This document shows positions 25,717 through 33,058 of a stretch of DNA of 64,000 bases, in pieces. Position 1 is the stretch's first letter. Each line of letters starts with the position of its first letter. Source of the DNA: Rhodococcus wratislaviensis. GTDB taxonomy: Bacteria; Actinomycetota; Actinomycetes; Mycobacteriales; Mycobacteriaceae. Position numbers and translations under genes: made by a program. The stretch lies in NCBI RefSeq assembly GCF_900455735.1, contig NZ_UAUI01000024.1, positions 216,001 to 280,000 of the forward strand, written 5' to 3'. Below the pieces are notes generated by a model, which made no database searches, was not told where the DNA came from, and worked only from the letters and a program-made list of their open reading frames with translations.

Positions 25717-26916
25717 TCATTCGCCCGGCACGTGGAGAATCAGGGCGTCGCCCTGTCCGCCGCCGCCGCAGAGTGCGGCGGCGCCGGTTCCACCGCCGCG
25801 TCGTTTCAGCTCGAGCGCGAGGTGCAGCACGACCCGTGCCCCCGACATGCCGAGCGGGTGCCCGATGGCGATGGCGCCGCCGTTCACGTTGACCCTCGAC
25901 GGGTCGACTCCGAGTTGCCGGGTCGACTCGATGCCGACGGCGGCGAAGGCCTCGTTGATCTCGACGAGGTCGAGCGCCGAGGGGTCGAGTCCCTCACGGG
26001 TGCACGCCTTGCCGATGGCGTTGGCGGGCTGCTGCTGGAGCGTCGAGTCCGGTCCGGCGACGACGCCGTGGGCGCCGATCTCGGCGAGCCATTCGAGTCC
26101 CAGCTCCTCGGCCTTGGCCTTGCTCATCACCACGACGGCGGCCGCACCGTCGGAGATCTGCGACGCGGAACCCGCGGTGACGGTGCCGTCCTTGCTGAAC
26201 GCGGGCCGCAGCTTCGACAGCGACTCCGCCGTGGTGTCGGCGCGGATGCCCTCGTCCTCGGTGACGACGAGCGGCTCGCCCCGGCGCTGCGGGATGGTGA
26301 CGGGAACGACCTCGTCGTCGAAGAGGCCGTTCTTCCACGCGGCCGCGGCACGCTGATGTGAGGCGGCAGCGAAGGCGTCCTGCTCGTCGCGACCGATCTT
26401 GTCGGTGTTCGCGTTCCGGTCCTCGGTGAGGGCGCCCATCGCCTGCTCGGTGAAGATGTCGTACAGGCCGTCGTAGGCGAGGTGGTCGACGAGGGTGGTG
26501 TCGCCGTACTTGAAACCGCTCCGCGAGTTCGGGAGCAGGTGCGGCGCCTGGGACATCGACTCCTGCCCGCCGGCGACGACGACATCGAATTCGCCGGCGC
26601 GGATCAGCTGGTCGGCGAGCGCGATGGCGTCGAGACCCGACAGGCACACCTTGTTGACGGTCAAGGCCGGCACCGACATCGGGATGCCCGCGTTGACCGC
26701 GGCCTGCCGGGCCGGGATCTGACCGGCGCCGGCAGTGAGGACCTGCCCCATGATCACGTACTCCACCAGTTCGGGTGCCACCCCGGCCTTGTCGAGGGCG
26801 CCCTTGATGGCGATGCCACCGAGATCGGAACCGGACAGTGACGCGAGCGAACCCGTCAGCCGGCCGACGGGGGTCCGGGCTCCGGCGACGATGACGGACC
26901 TGGCGGAAGAAGTCAT
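25717..26916 (-). CDS. Acetyl-CoA C-acetyltransferase (thiolase, FadA4-like)
   Basis: A 399-residue biosynthetic/degradative thiolase. Catalytic residues: C91 in NKVCLSG, His in GHPLGMSG, and Cys in ALCGGGGQGDA near the C terminus. The sequence closely resembles mycobacterial FadA4-type acetyl-CoA acetyltransferases rather than beta-ketoadipyl-CoA thiolases. It follows the CoA-transferase B gene by 32 nt. With the transferase it would convert acetoacetate to two acetyl-CoA. Confidence 0.92.
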   Translation of the reverse strand: MTSSARSVIVAGARTPVGRLTGSLASLSGSDLGGIAIKGALDKAGVAPELVEYVIMGQVLTAGAGQIPARQAAVNAGIPMSVPALTVNKVCLSGLDAIALADQLIRAGEFDVVVAGGQESMSQAPHLLPNSRSGFKYGDTTLVDHLAYDGLYDIFTEQAMGALTEDRNANTDKIGRDEQDAFAAASHQRAAAAWKNGLFDDEVVPVTIPQRRGEPLVVTEDEGIRADTTAESLSKLRPAFSKDGTVTAGSASQISDGAAAVVVMSKAKAEELGLEWLAEIGAHGVVAGPDSTLQQQPANAIGKACTREGLDPSALDLVEINEAFAAVGIESTRQLGVDPSRVNVNGGAIAIGHPLGMSGARVVLHLALELKRRGGGTGAAALCGGGGQGDALILHVPGE

Positions 26917-26948
26917 GGGATTGTCCTTGGTGTCGTGACGAACGTTGC

Positions 26949-27611
26949 TCAGACGAGTGCGGATTCGCGGATCTCGAGGGGGGTTCCGGTGGCGGCGACG
27001 ACCTCGTCGACGGTGACGCCGGGGGCGACCTCACGGAGAGCGAGGGTGCCGTCGCCGACCACGTCGATGACGGCGAGGTTGGTGATGATGCGGTTGACGA
27101 CGCCCTGGCCGGTCAGCGGCAGGGTGCAGGCGTCGATGATCTTCGGATTGCCGTCCCGGTCGGTGTGTTCCATGAGGACGATGACGCGGCTCGCGCCGTG
27201 CACGAGGTCCATCGCGCCGCCCATGCCCTTGACCATCTTTCCGGGGACCATCCAGTTGGCGAGGTCCCCTGTGCGGGAGACCTGCATGCCACCGAGGACG
27301 GCGGTGTCGATGTGGCCGCCGCGGATCATGCCGAACGACAGCGCGGAATCGAAGAACGCGGCACCGGCGTTGACGGTGACCGTTTCCTTGCCGGCGTTGA
27401 TCAGGTCGGGGTCGACGTTCTCGTCGGTGGGGTACGGGCCGGTGCCGAGGATCCCGTTCTCCGAATGCAGGGTCACGGTGACGTCGGTGCCGAGGTATCC
27501 GGGAATGAGGGTGGGCAGTCCGATGCCGAGGTTGACGTATTCGCCGTCGACCATCTCCGCGGCCGCACGGGCGGCCATCTGCTCACGTGTCCATCCGTTG
27601 GTGCCGGTCAT
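26949..27611 (-). CDS. 3-oxoacid CoA-transferase subunit B
   Basis: 220 residues of the SCOT/PcaJ beta family. The catalytic glutamate lies in LHSENGILGTGPYP (about residue 50) and the GGHIDTAVLGGMQV motif follows. It overlaps the A subunit gene by 4 nt. Beside a FadA4-like thiolase this is most likely succinyl-CoA:acetoacetate transferase, although 3-oxoadipate transferase (PcaIJ) belongs to the same family. Confidence 0.9.
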   Translation of the reverse strand: MTGTNGWTREQMAARAAAEMVDGEYVNLGIGLPTLIPGYLGTDVTVTLHSENGILGTGPYPTDENVDPDLINAGKETVTVNAGAAFFDSALSFGMIRGGHIDTAVLGGMQVSRTGDLANWMVPGKMVKGMGGAMDLVHGASRVIVLMEHTDRDGNPKIIDACTLPLTGQGVVNRIITNLAVIDVVGDGTLALREVAPGVTVDEVVAATGTPLEIRESALV

Positions 27612-28381
27612 CGAGTGGCTCCTTCCGTGCTGCTGACTGTCCGCTTCTCGATCCGCTTGTTCTGGGGGCCGGTCTCGACGATGCGTTGAACGAAGACTCC
27701 GGGCAGGTGCACCTGGGCGGGGTCGATGGTGCCTGCGGGGACGAGTTCCTCGACCTGCGCGATGGTCACCTTCCCGGCCATCGCCGCGAGGGGGTTGAAG
27801 TTCAGGGCCGACTTGTCGAACACGAGGTTGCCGGCGGTGTCGCCCCGCAGTGCGTGGACCAGGGCGAAGTCGGCGGTGATCCCTAGTTCGAGGACGTAAC
27901 GCTTGTCGCCGAACACGCGGGTTTCCTTCGGGGGCGACGCGAGCGCGACGGAACCGTCGGCGGCGTACCGCCAGGGCAGGCCGCCGTCGGCGACCGGGCT
28001 GCCGACACCGGCGGGGGTGAAGAACGCGGGGATGCCCGCACCGCCGGCCCGGAGGCGTTCGGCCAGCGTGCCCTGCGGGGTCAGCTCCACCTCGAGCTCA
28101 CCGGAGAGGTACTGGCGGGCGAATTCCTTGTTCTCGCCGACGTACGACGCGGTGACACGTCGAATCTGACGGGCGCCCAGCAGAATTCCGAGCCCGTGGT
28201 CGTCCACACCGCAGTTGTTGGAGAAGACCTCGAGATTCCCGACACCGGAGTCGGCGAGCGCGCGGATCAGCGAGTCGGGGATTCCGCACAGGCCGAACCC
28301 GCCCACGGCGATCGACGCGCCGTCGGACACGTCCGCGACTGCTTCTTCCGGGGTGTCGAACACTCTCGATCCCATGTGCAT
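27608..28381 (-). CDS. 3-oxoacid CoA-transferase subunit A
   Basis: 257 residues from ATG 28381 (AGGAG 5 nt upstream; a second ATG two codons on is an alternative). The CoA-binding GGFGLCGIPDSLI glycine loop, the NNCGVD segment and FFTPAGVGS are characteristic. It is the first gene of the A/B/thiolase operon. A promoter TTGAAA-N17-TTTAGT lies at 28498-28470 on the minus strand with an IclR-type operator in the leader at 28429-28445. Confidence 0.9.
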   Translation of the reverse strand: MHMGSRVFDTPEEAVADVSDGASIAVGGFGLCGIPDSLIRALADSGVGNLEVFSNNCGVDDHGLGILLGARQIRRVTASYVGENKEFARQYLSGELEVELTPQGTLAERLRAGGAGIPAFFTPAGVGSPVADGGLPWRYAADGSVALASPPKETRVFGDKRYVLELGITADFALVHALRGDTAGNLVFDKSALNFNPLAAMAGKVTIAQVEELVPAGTIDPAQVHLPGVFVQRIVETGPQNKRIEKRTVSSTEGATR

Positions 28382-28428
28382 CCTTTCTCCTGGCCGCCGT
28401 ACCGGCGATACCGTCTTCCGCACCAGAT

Positions 28429-28445
28429 CGTCCACCTGGTGAACG
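28429..28445. promoter_or_regulatory. IclR-type operator, CoA-transferase side
   Basis: CGTCCAC-N3-GTGAACG, one mismatch from the perfect copy CGTTCAC-N3-GTGAACG at 28544-28560. It lies about 20-35 nt downstream of the predicted transcription start of the CoA-transferase operon, a roadblock position. Confidence 0.55.
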
Positions 28446-28469
28446 TCTTCGCGCAACGAGCTTTGCTCC

Positions 28470-28498
28470 ACTAAAAGGGGTTACTTCATGCATTTCAA
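28470..28498 (-). promoter_or_regulatory. Promoter of the CoA-transferase/thiolase operon
   Basis: Read on the minus strand: TTGAAA (28498-28493), 17-nt spacer, TTTAGT (28475-28470). It gives a leader of about 80 nt before the ATG at 28381. Confidence 0.45.
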
Positions 28499-28543
28499 GG
28501 GGTGAGGAGACAGTGCTCGCCGGCTGAACGTCGCACGAGAGAG

Positions 28544-28566
28544 CGTTCACTGAGTGAACGTATACT
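28544..28566 (+). promoter_or_regulatory. IclR operator and -10 of a leaderless regulator mRNA
   Basis: Perfect palindrome CGTTCAC-N3-GTGAACG (28544-28560) is immediately followed by TATACT (28561-28566), then six bases and the ATG at 28573. The operator occupies exactly the spacer position, so binding would block the promoter. Confidence 0.6.
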
Positions 28567-28572
28567 GCGGTC

Positions 28573-29355
28573 ATGGACAACGCGCAGCGGCCGCAGGTCA
28601 TCCACCGGGTGGGATCTCTCTTCCGGGCCATCGCCGCCCTCGAATCGTCGGGATCCTCGACGTCCGCCCTGGCGCGGGAGACGGGTCTCGCCCGGCCCAC
28701 CGTGCATCGCCTCCTCGTCTCGCTGGCCGAGGAGGGACTGGTCGACCGCGATCAGAAGTCGGGGAAATGGTCGCTGGGGCCCGAGCTGTATCTGCTCGGC
28801 TCGCTCGCCGCCGGCCGGTACGACATCACGGACCGCTCCCGCGACGTCCTCCGAGATCTTGCACGCGAGACCGGCGAGAGTGTCTTCCTGTCCGCCCGCC
28901 GCGGCGACGAAACGGTCTGCATCGCGAGCGAGGAGGGCAGCTTCCCGCTGCGTTCCCACGTGCTGTACGTCGGCATCCGCCTGCCGCTCGGGGTGGCGTC
29001 GGCGGGTCTGGTCATCCTGTCCCACCTGCCGGACCGCGACATCGACGACTACCTGTCGCGCGCCGATGTCACCGGCGAGTGGGGAACGCAGCACAGGCGG
29101 GACGAGATCGCCGAGCGCATCGCGGAGACCCGACTGAACGGGTACGCCGTCAACCCCGGGCTGCTCGTCGAGGGCAGCTGGGGGATGGGCGCCGCCGTCT
29201 TCGACGCCCAGGGATCACCGGCCTGGGCGTTGAGCATCACCGGGGTGGAGAGCCGGTTCCGCGAGGAGCGCCGCCGCGAACTGGGAGAACTCCTCCTCCG
29301 CCAGGCGCACCGGCTCACCCAACTGCTCGCCGACAGGCCGCGGAGTCGGGGGTGA
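28573..29355 (+). CDS. IclR-family regulator
   Basis: A 260-residue IclR regulator: winged helix at about 10-70 (SSTSALARETGLARPTVHRL) and the effector domain beyond about 85 (YDITDRSRDVLRDLARETGES). It is divergent from the CoA-transferase/thiolase operon, with matching 17-bp palindromes on both sides. No Shine-Dalgarno precedes the ATG, and TATACT lies 6 nt upstream, so the mRNA is probably leaderless. The effector may be acetoacetate or a related ketoacid. Confidence 0.9.
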   Translation: MDNAQRPQVIHRVGSLFRAIAALESSGSSTSALARETGLARPTVHRLLVSLAEEGLVDRDQKSGKWSLGPELYLLGSLAAGRYDITDRSRDVLRDLARETGESVFLSARRGDETVCIASEEGSFPLRSHVLYVGIRLPLGVASAGLVILSHLPDRDIDDYLSRADVTGEWGTQHRRDEIAERIAETRLNGYAVNPGLLVEGSWGMGAAVFDAQGSPAWALSITGVESRFREERRRELGELLLRQAHRLTQLLADRPRSRG

Positions 29356-29374
29356 GCAAGATTCGGTCCGGCGC

Positions 29375-29611
29375 CTACGCGGCCTTCCGCCGCCGCCGAG
29401 GCCGCCCGTGGCGGGTGTCGATACTCCACAGGTGGGTGCAGTCGGGGCACTGGAGATGGACGTGGGTGCCCCGATTGCTCAGCAGGTATTGCCAATGCCG
29501 GTCGCAGTTGCGGCCGGACCCGCAGTCGCCGCAGTCCGAGCCGTGGTCGCAGCCCGGGCAGGGCAACCAGGCGCGACGGGAGAAGTCCGCGGTCGGATCA
29601 ATCGGTAACAC
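29375..29611 (-). CDS. Small cysteine-rich protein (zinc-ribbon-like)
   Basis: 78 residues from GTG 29611, overlapping the end of the DUF6400 gene by 14 nt. The core is PCPGCDHGSDCGDCGSGRNC followed by a conserved-looking HWQYLLSNRGTHVHLQCPDC and a basic tail. The paired CxxC motifs suggest a zinc ribbon. I recall similar small proteins in mycobacteria but know no function. It converges on IclR with 19 nt between. Confidence 0.6.
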   Translation of the reverse strand: MLPIDPTADFSRRAWLPCPGCDHGSDCGDCGSGRNCDRHWQYLLSNRGTHVHLQCPDCTHLWSIDTRHGRPRRRRKAA

Positions 29612-29837
29612 GGCCCACCGTCCGATCCGGGAGCACACCCGCCTGGACCAGTTCGTCGTAGATGCGCTGCTGCTCGGGGTCGAGACCGGAGTACAGCATG
29701 TCGTACGCCCGCTCTTCCTCCGCGAGCACGGCGACGGGATCCCAGTCCTCGCCGATCGCCTCGAGAACAGCGGTGCGCCGCCGTGCCTCGTCCAGCGTGA
29801 GGTCGAGCGCGAACGAGAGTTCGGAGTCGCTACCCAT
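29598..29837 (-). CDS. DUF6400-like small acidic protein
   Basis: A 79-residue acidic protein (FALDLTLDEARRRTAVLEAI, then EDWDPVAVLAEEERAYDMLY and PEQQRIYDELVQAGVLP) which I recognise as DUF6400-like, a small actinobacterial family of unknown function. It overlaps the cysteine-rich gene downstream, so the two are probably made together. Confidence 0.65.
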   Translation of the reverse strand: MGSDSELSFALDLTLDEARRRTAVLEAIGEDWDPVAVLAEEERAYDMLYSGLDPEQQRIYDELVQAGVLPDRTVGRVTD

Positions 29838-29957
29838 GTGGTCACCTTCGTTTCGCGGTCGCCGTTGTCGAAGGGGCCAGGGTCACTCGAGCCCGCCCAA
29901 GATCACAATGACCTGGATCACGTCGATCGAAAGTGTTGCGTCGTATTAACGACGAAA

Positions 29958-29987
29958 CGCCCCGCCATCCGGGTGGATGACGGGGCG
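29958..29987 (-). terminator. Hairpin terminator downstream of the YceI gene
   Basis: CGCCCCGCCATCC (29958-29970), loop GGGT, GGATGACGGGGCG (29975-29987): a 13-bp stem with one mismatch, 17 nt after the YceI stop. On the minus strand it is followed by TTTCGTCGTT, a weak U-rich tail. Confidence 0.55.
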
Positions 29988-30003
29988 CGTGGTGCGGGTG
30001 GGG

Positions 30004-30558
30004 TCAGGCCTGGAGGCCGGCCTCGATCTCGAGGGTGATGGTGATCTTGTCGCCGACGACGGCTCCGCCGCCTTCGAGGGGCATGTCGATGGTGATGCCG
30101 AAGTCCTTGCGGTTGAGGACGGTGGTGGCTTCGAAGCCGGCGACCGGGCCGTTGCCCATGCCGGGGTTGACGCCGTTGAACTCGAGGGCGAGCTCGACGG
30201 GGCGGGTGACGCCGTGGAGGGTGAATTCGCCCTCGACCACGTAGTCGTCGCCCTTGGCGCGGACGGCGGTGGAGGTGAAGGTGGCGGTGGGGTACTGCTC
30301 GGCGTCGAAGAAGTCGGCGGACTTGATGTGGGCGTCGCGGTCGGTGTTCTTGGTGTCGATGGACGCGACCTGGATTTCGGCGGTGACGGCGGCGGTGCCG
30401 TCCTCGGCGACGGTGATCGCGCCGGTGAAGTCGTTGAAGGTGCCGCGGACCTTGCTGACCATGAGGTGGCGGACGGAGAAGCCGACGGTGGAGTGGACGG
30501 TGTCGATGGCCCAGGTTCCGGCGGTGAGGTTGGGCAGGGTGGCGGTGGCGGTGGTCAT
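30004..30558 (-). CDS. YceI-family lipocalin-like protein
   Basis: 184 residues from ATG 30558 (AAGGAG 6 nt upstream). YceI landmarks: AGTWAIDTVHSTVGFSVRHL near the N terminus, FFDAEQYPTATFTS mid-protein and NRKDFGI near the C terminus. These beta-barrel proteins bind polyisoprenoid or quinone-like lipids. There is no signal peptide, so it is probably cytoplasmic. Its promoter has TTGACA in a near-identical copy of the MarR operator found at 31658-31677, so it belongs to that regulon. Confidence 0.9.
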   Translation of the reverse strand: MTTATATLPNLTAGTWAIDTVHSTVGFSVRHLMVSKVRGTFNDFTGAITVAEDGTAAVTAEIQVASIDTKNTDRDAHIKSADFFDAEQYPTATFTSTAVRAKGDDYVVEGEFTLHGVTRPVELALEFNGVNPGMGNGPVAGFEATTVLNRKDFGITIDMPLEGGGAVVGDKITITLEIEAGLQA

Positions 30559-30619
30559 GAAAACTCCTTGGACTGTCGAACGGTCACTCGAAATCGAGGT
30601 AATTGAATCTGCAACTACT

Positions 30620-30649
30620 ACGTTAAGCCGAAGTCGTTGCGATGTCAAC
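30620..30649 (-). promoter_or_regulatory. YceI promoter with MarR-type operator
   Basis: On the minus strand TTGACA (30648-30643), 17-nt spacer, TAACGT (30625-30620). The -35 lies in the palindrome GTTG-N6-CAAC (30636-30649). Read as AGTTGACATCGCAACGACTT on the minus strand, the site differs at one base from the plus-strand site at 31658-31677. Confidence 0.6.
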
Positions 30650-30681
30650 TAAATTCTGCGAAACGCAGGTGAACTGCGGTG

Positions 30682-31158
30682 TTACTGCTTCGGCCGGACC
30701 GGATGGCGGCTGACGATGGAGATCCGGTTGAAGGCGTTCATGGTGACGGCGATCCAGCTCACCGTGGAGATCTCCTGCTCGGAGAGGAATCGCCGTGCGA
30801 AGGCGTAGTCGGCCTCCTGGGTCTGCGCGTCCGGGAGGGTGGTGATCGATTCGGCCAAGGTCAGCGCCGCGACCTCGCGGTCGGAGAAGAGCGTCGTCTC
30901 CCGCCAGGCGGGCAGAATCGCGAGGCGCTGCTGAATCTCGCCGGCCGCGAGCGCCGCGGCGACGTGAACGTCCAGGCAGTACGCGCAGCGGTTGATCTGG
31001 GAGACGCGCACGTTGATCAACTCGACGAACCGCCGGTCCATCCCGGCCTCGGTGGTCGCGTGACGGACGGCTTTGGCGACGGCGATCTGCGCCTGATAGA
31101 CGGCCGGGCTCTGCTTGTCGATGTGGATGTACTCGGTTTCGGGTGCCGTGCTGCTCAT
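30682..31158 (-). CDS. Carboxymuconolactone decarboxylase/AhpD-like protein
   Basis: 158 residues from ATG 31158. The AhpD redox motif is CAYCLDVH (C58, C61, H65), preceded by ELINVRVSQINR. Such proteins act as alkylhydroperoxidase-like or thiol-reducing enzymes. It follows the MarR gene by 17 nt in the same operon. With YceI, a pirin and a VOC protein in one regulon, a role in oxidative or quinone/electrophile stress is likely. Confidence 0.88.
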   Translation of the reverse strand: MSSTAPETEYIHIDKQSPAVYQAQIAVAKAVRHATTEAGMDRRFVELINVRVSQINRCAYCLDVHVAAALAAGEIQQRLAILPAWRETTLFSDREVAALTLAESITTLPDAQTQEADYAFARRFLSEQEISTVSWIAVTMNAFNRISIVSRHPVRPKQ

Positions 31159-31175
31159 GGCCGACCTTTCGGGGT

Positions 31176-31637
31176 TCAGGGGTTTTCCAGCAGGTGGGCG
31201 CGCATTTCGTTGAAGTCGTGGCCGAGGATGCCGACGTCGCGGGGGCTGAGCAGGTCGAACATGGTGCGGCGCACCTCCGCGACATGTCCGGGGCTTGCGG
31301 CGGCGAGCTTCTCGGCGCCGGCGTCGGTCAACTCGGCCAGCGTCCCCCGCTTGTCGTCTTCGCATTCCACCCGGCGCACCCAGCCGGTGTCGACCAACCG
31401 GCTGATCGCCCTGGTCACGCCGCTGCGGGTGGTGGTCACCGCGTCGGCGAGTTCACGCATCCGCAGTTGCCGCTGCGGCGCCTCCGACAACACGACGAGC
31501 AGTTCGAAGTCGGTGAACGAGATGCCGGCGTCGCGGGTGAGCTGCCGATCGAGCGCCTGGAGGAGCAGGCGTGTGGCGTCCAGGTAGGCGCGCCAGGTGT
31601 TCTGTTCTTCGGCGCTGAGCCATCGAGTCGGTTCCAC
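31176..31637 (-). CDS. MarR-family regulator
   Basis: A 153-residue winged-helix MarR protein: ISFTDFELLVVLSEAPQRQLRM and the recognition/wing region LADAVTTTRSGVTRAISRLVDTGWVRRVECEDDKRG. The start is GTG at 31637, six bases after TATGCT (minus strand, 31649-31644), so the mRNA is probably leaderless. Its operator lies across its own -35 and that of the divergent VOC gene. It has no cysteine-based OhrR sensor that I can see, so the ligand is unknown. Confidence 0.9.
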   Translation of the reverse strand: MEPTRWLSAEEQNTWRAYLDATRLLLQALDRQLTRDAGISFTDFELLVVLSEAPQRQLRMRELADAVTTTRSGVTRAISRLVDTGWVRRVECEDDKRGTLAELTDAGAEKLAAASPGHVAEVRRTMFDLLSPRDVGILGHDFNEMRAHLLENP

Positions 31638-31643
31638 GGCACC

Positions 31644-31677
31644 AGCATAGCCGAAGTAGTTGACAGCGCAACGACTT
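31644..31677. promoter_or_regulatory. Divergent MarR/VOC promoters sharing one operator
   Basis: AGTTGACAGCGCAACGACTT (31658-31677). On the plus strand it supplies TTGACA (31660-31665) for TAGTCT (31682-31687). On the minus strand it supplies TTGCGC (31671-31666), 16 nt before TATGCT (31649-31644). One bound repressor could block both directions. Confidence 0.6.
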
Positions 31678-31693
31678 GCTGTAGTCTGAATTT

Positions 31694-31713
31694 AGTTGAA
31701 AGCGCAATCACTG
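31694..31713. promoter_or_regulatory. Third, weaker MarR operator
   Basis: AGTTGAAAGCGCAATCACTG matches the site at 31658-31677 at 16 of 20 positions. It lies close to the predicted start of the VOC/pirin transcript; the centres are 36 bp apart, about 3.4 turns. Confidence 0.45.
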
Positions 31714-31737
31714 CGCTCCGCGGAGAGGGGCAGGGCA

Positions 31738-32247
31738 ATGGGCACCACAGACGAGCAGGAGCGTTCGCAGAGGTTCGCGGAGCAACGCGACCGGATCCGC
31801 GCCGAGCATCTGAAGCCGGTGTCGTCGAGGCCCGCGTCCTCGGCCCGCGGCCTCCATCACACCGCGCTGATCAGCAGTGACGTCGAGCGCACCGTCCGGT
31901 TCTATCAGGATCTGCTCGAGTTCCCGCTCACCGAGTTGATCGAGAATCGGGACTACCCCGGGTCGTCGCACTTCTTCTTCGACATCGGCAACGGCAACCT
32001 GCTGGCGTTCTTCGACTTCCCGGGCCTCGACGTCGGCCCGTACCAGGAAGTGCTCGGCGGACTACACCACATCGCGATCAGCGTCGAACCCGGCCGGTGG
32101 GACCACCTGCGCACGAAACTGATCGACGCCGGCGTGGAACTCGTCGAACACAGTGAGGTGTCGCTGTACTTCCGCGACCCCGACGGTGCCCGCCTCGAAC
32201 TCATCGCCGACCCGCTCGGCGAAATGTACGGCTCACACGTTCTGTGA
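31738..32247 (+). CDS. VOC-family (glyoxalase/dioxygenase fold) protein
   Basis: 169 residues from ATG 31738. A charged leader of about 37 residues precedes the VOC fold, which opens with GLHHTALISSDVERTVRFYQDLL and closes with LYFRDPDGARLELI. Metal-type residues are an early His in LHHTAL, His in GGLHHIAI, and Glu in RLELI. Function could be glyoxalase, dioxygenase or drug binding. It is followed by pirin (22 nt) and shares the MarR operator. Confidence 0.85.
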   Translation: MGTTDEQERSQRFAEQRDRIRAEHLKPVSSRPASSARGLHHTALISSDVERTVRFYQDLLEFPLTELIENRDYPGSSHFFFDIGNGNLLAFFDFPGLDVGPYQEVLGGLHHIAISVEPGRWDHLRTKLIDAGVELVEHSEVSLYFRDPDGARLELIADPLGEMYGSHVL

Positions 32248-32269
32248 GAACCCTGGAAAGGCTTCGCTC

Positions 32270-33058
32270 ATGACCGCTGCGATCACCCCGCCCCGATTCG
32301 ACGTCCGGCGAGCCGACGACCGGTTCAAGACCGACGCCGGCTGGCTGGATTCCAAGCATTCGTTCTCGTTCAGCCGCCACTACGACCCGGCCAACACCCA
32401 TCACGGGGTGCTCATGGTGAACAACGACGACATCGTCGTCCCGGGTCAGGGCTTCGACACCCACCCCCACCAGGACATGGAGATCGTCACCTGGGTGCTC
32501 CAGGGTTCACTGGTGCACCAGGATTCGATGGGCCACTCCGGCGTCATCTATCCCGGACTGGCCCAGCGTATGAGCGCCGGAACCGGAATCCTGCACTCGG
32601 AGAAGAACGACTCGTGGCGGCTGGACGGCGTCACCGGTGAGCACGCCGACGAGCACACCGATCCCGTCCACTTCATCCAGATGTGGGTCGTCCCCGACGA
32701 AGCCGGTATCACACCCGGTTACGAGCAACTCGAAATCGACCACGAGTTACTCGCCGGGGGACTGGTCCCCGTCGCATCGGGCATGCCGCACTACGCCGAC
32801 CACTCGGCGATCCGGATCAAGAACAAGTACGCCGCAATGCATGTCGCACGCCTGCAGCCCGGGCAGGCGCCGATCACCCTGCCCGACGCCCCGTTCCTCC
32901 ATGTGTTCGTCGCGCGCGGCGAAGCGTCGATGGAAGGCGTCGGCATCCTCGCCGAGGGTGACGCCGTCCGGCTCAGCGGTGGCGGCGGCCAGCAGGTGAC
33001 CACCGACACCGGCGCCGAGATCATCGTGTGGGAGATGCACGCGACGATCGCCGGCTGA
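32270..33058 (+). CDS. Pirin-family protein
   Basis: 262 residues from ATG 32270. The bicupin iron site is intact: H65 and H67 in DTHPHQDME, H109 and E111 in ILHSEKND. The RHYDPANTHHG and GMPHYADHSAIRI segments are typical. Bacterial pirins can be quercetinases or redox-sensing partners. It is co-transcribed with the VOC gene. Its last 38 nt overlap the convergent rhamnosidase gene, so the two 3' ends are complementary. Confidence 0.9.
   Translation: MTAAITPPRFDVRRADDRFKTDAGWLDSKHSFSFSRHYDPANTHHGVLMVNNDDIVVPGQGFDTHPHQDMEIVTWVLQGSLVHQDSMGHSGVIYPGLAQRMSAGTGILHSEKNDSWRLDGVTGEHADEHTDPVHFIQMWVVPDEAGITPGYEQLEIDHELLAGGLVPVASGMPHYADHSAIRIKNKYAAMHVARLQPGQAPITLPDAPFLHVFVARGEASMEGVGILAEGDAVRLSGGGGQQVTTDTGAEIIVWEMHATIAG

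Noticed and set aside
25717..28381. Assignment of the thiolase/CoA-transferase operon to the beta-ketoadipate pathway (PcaIJF)
   Set aside because: The thiolase matches FadA4-type acetyl-CoA acetyltransferase and no other pca gene is nearby; ketone-body use fits better, though the transferase family is shared.
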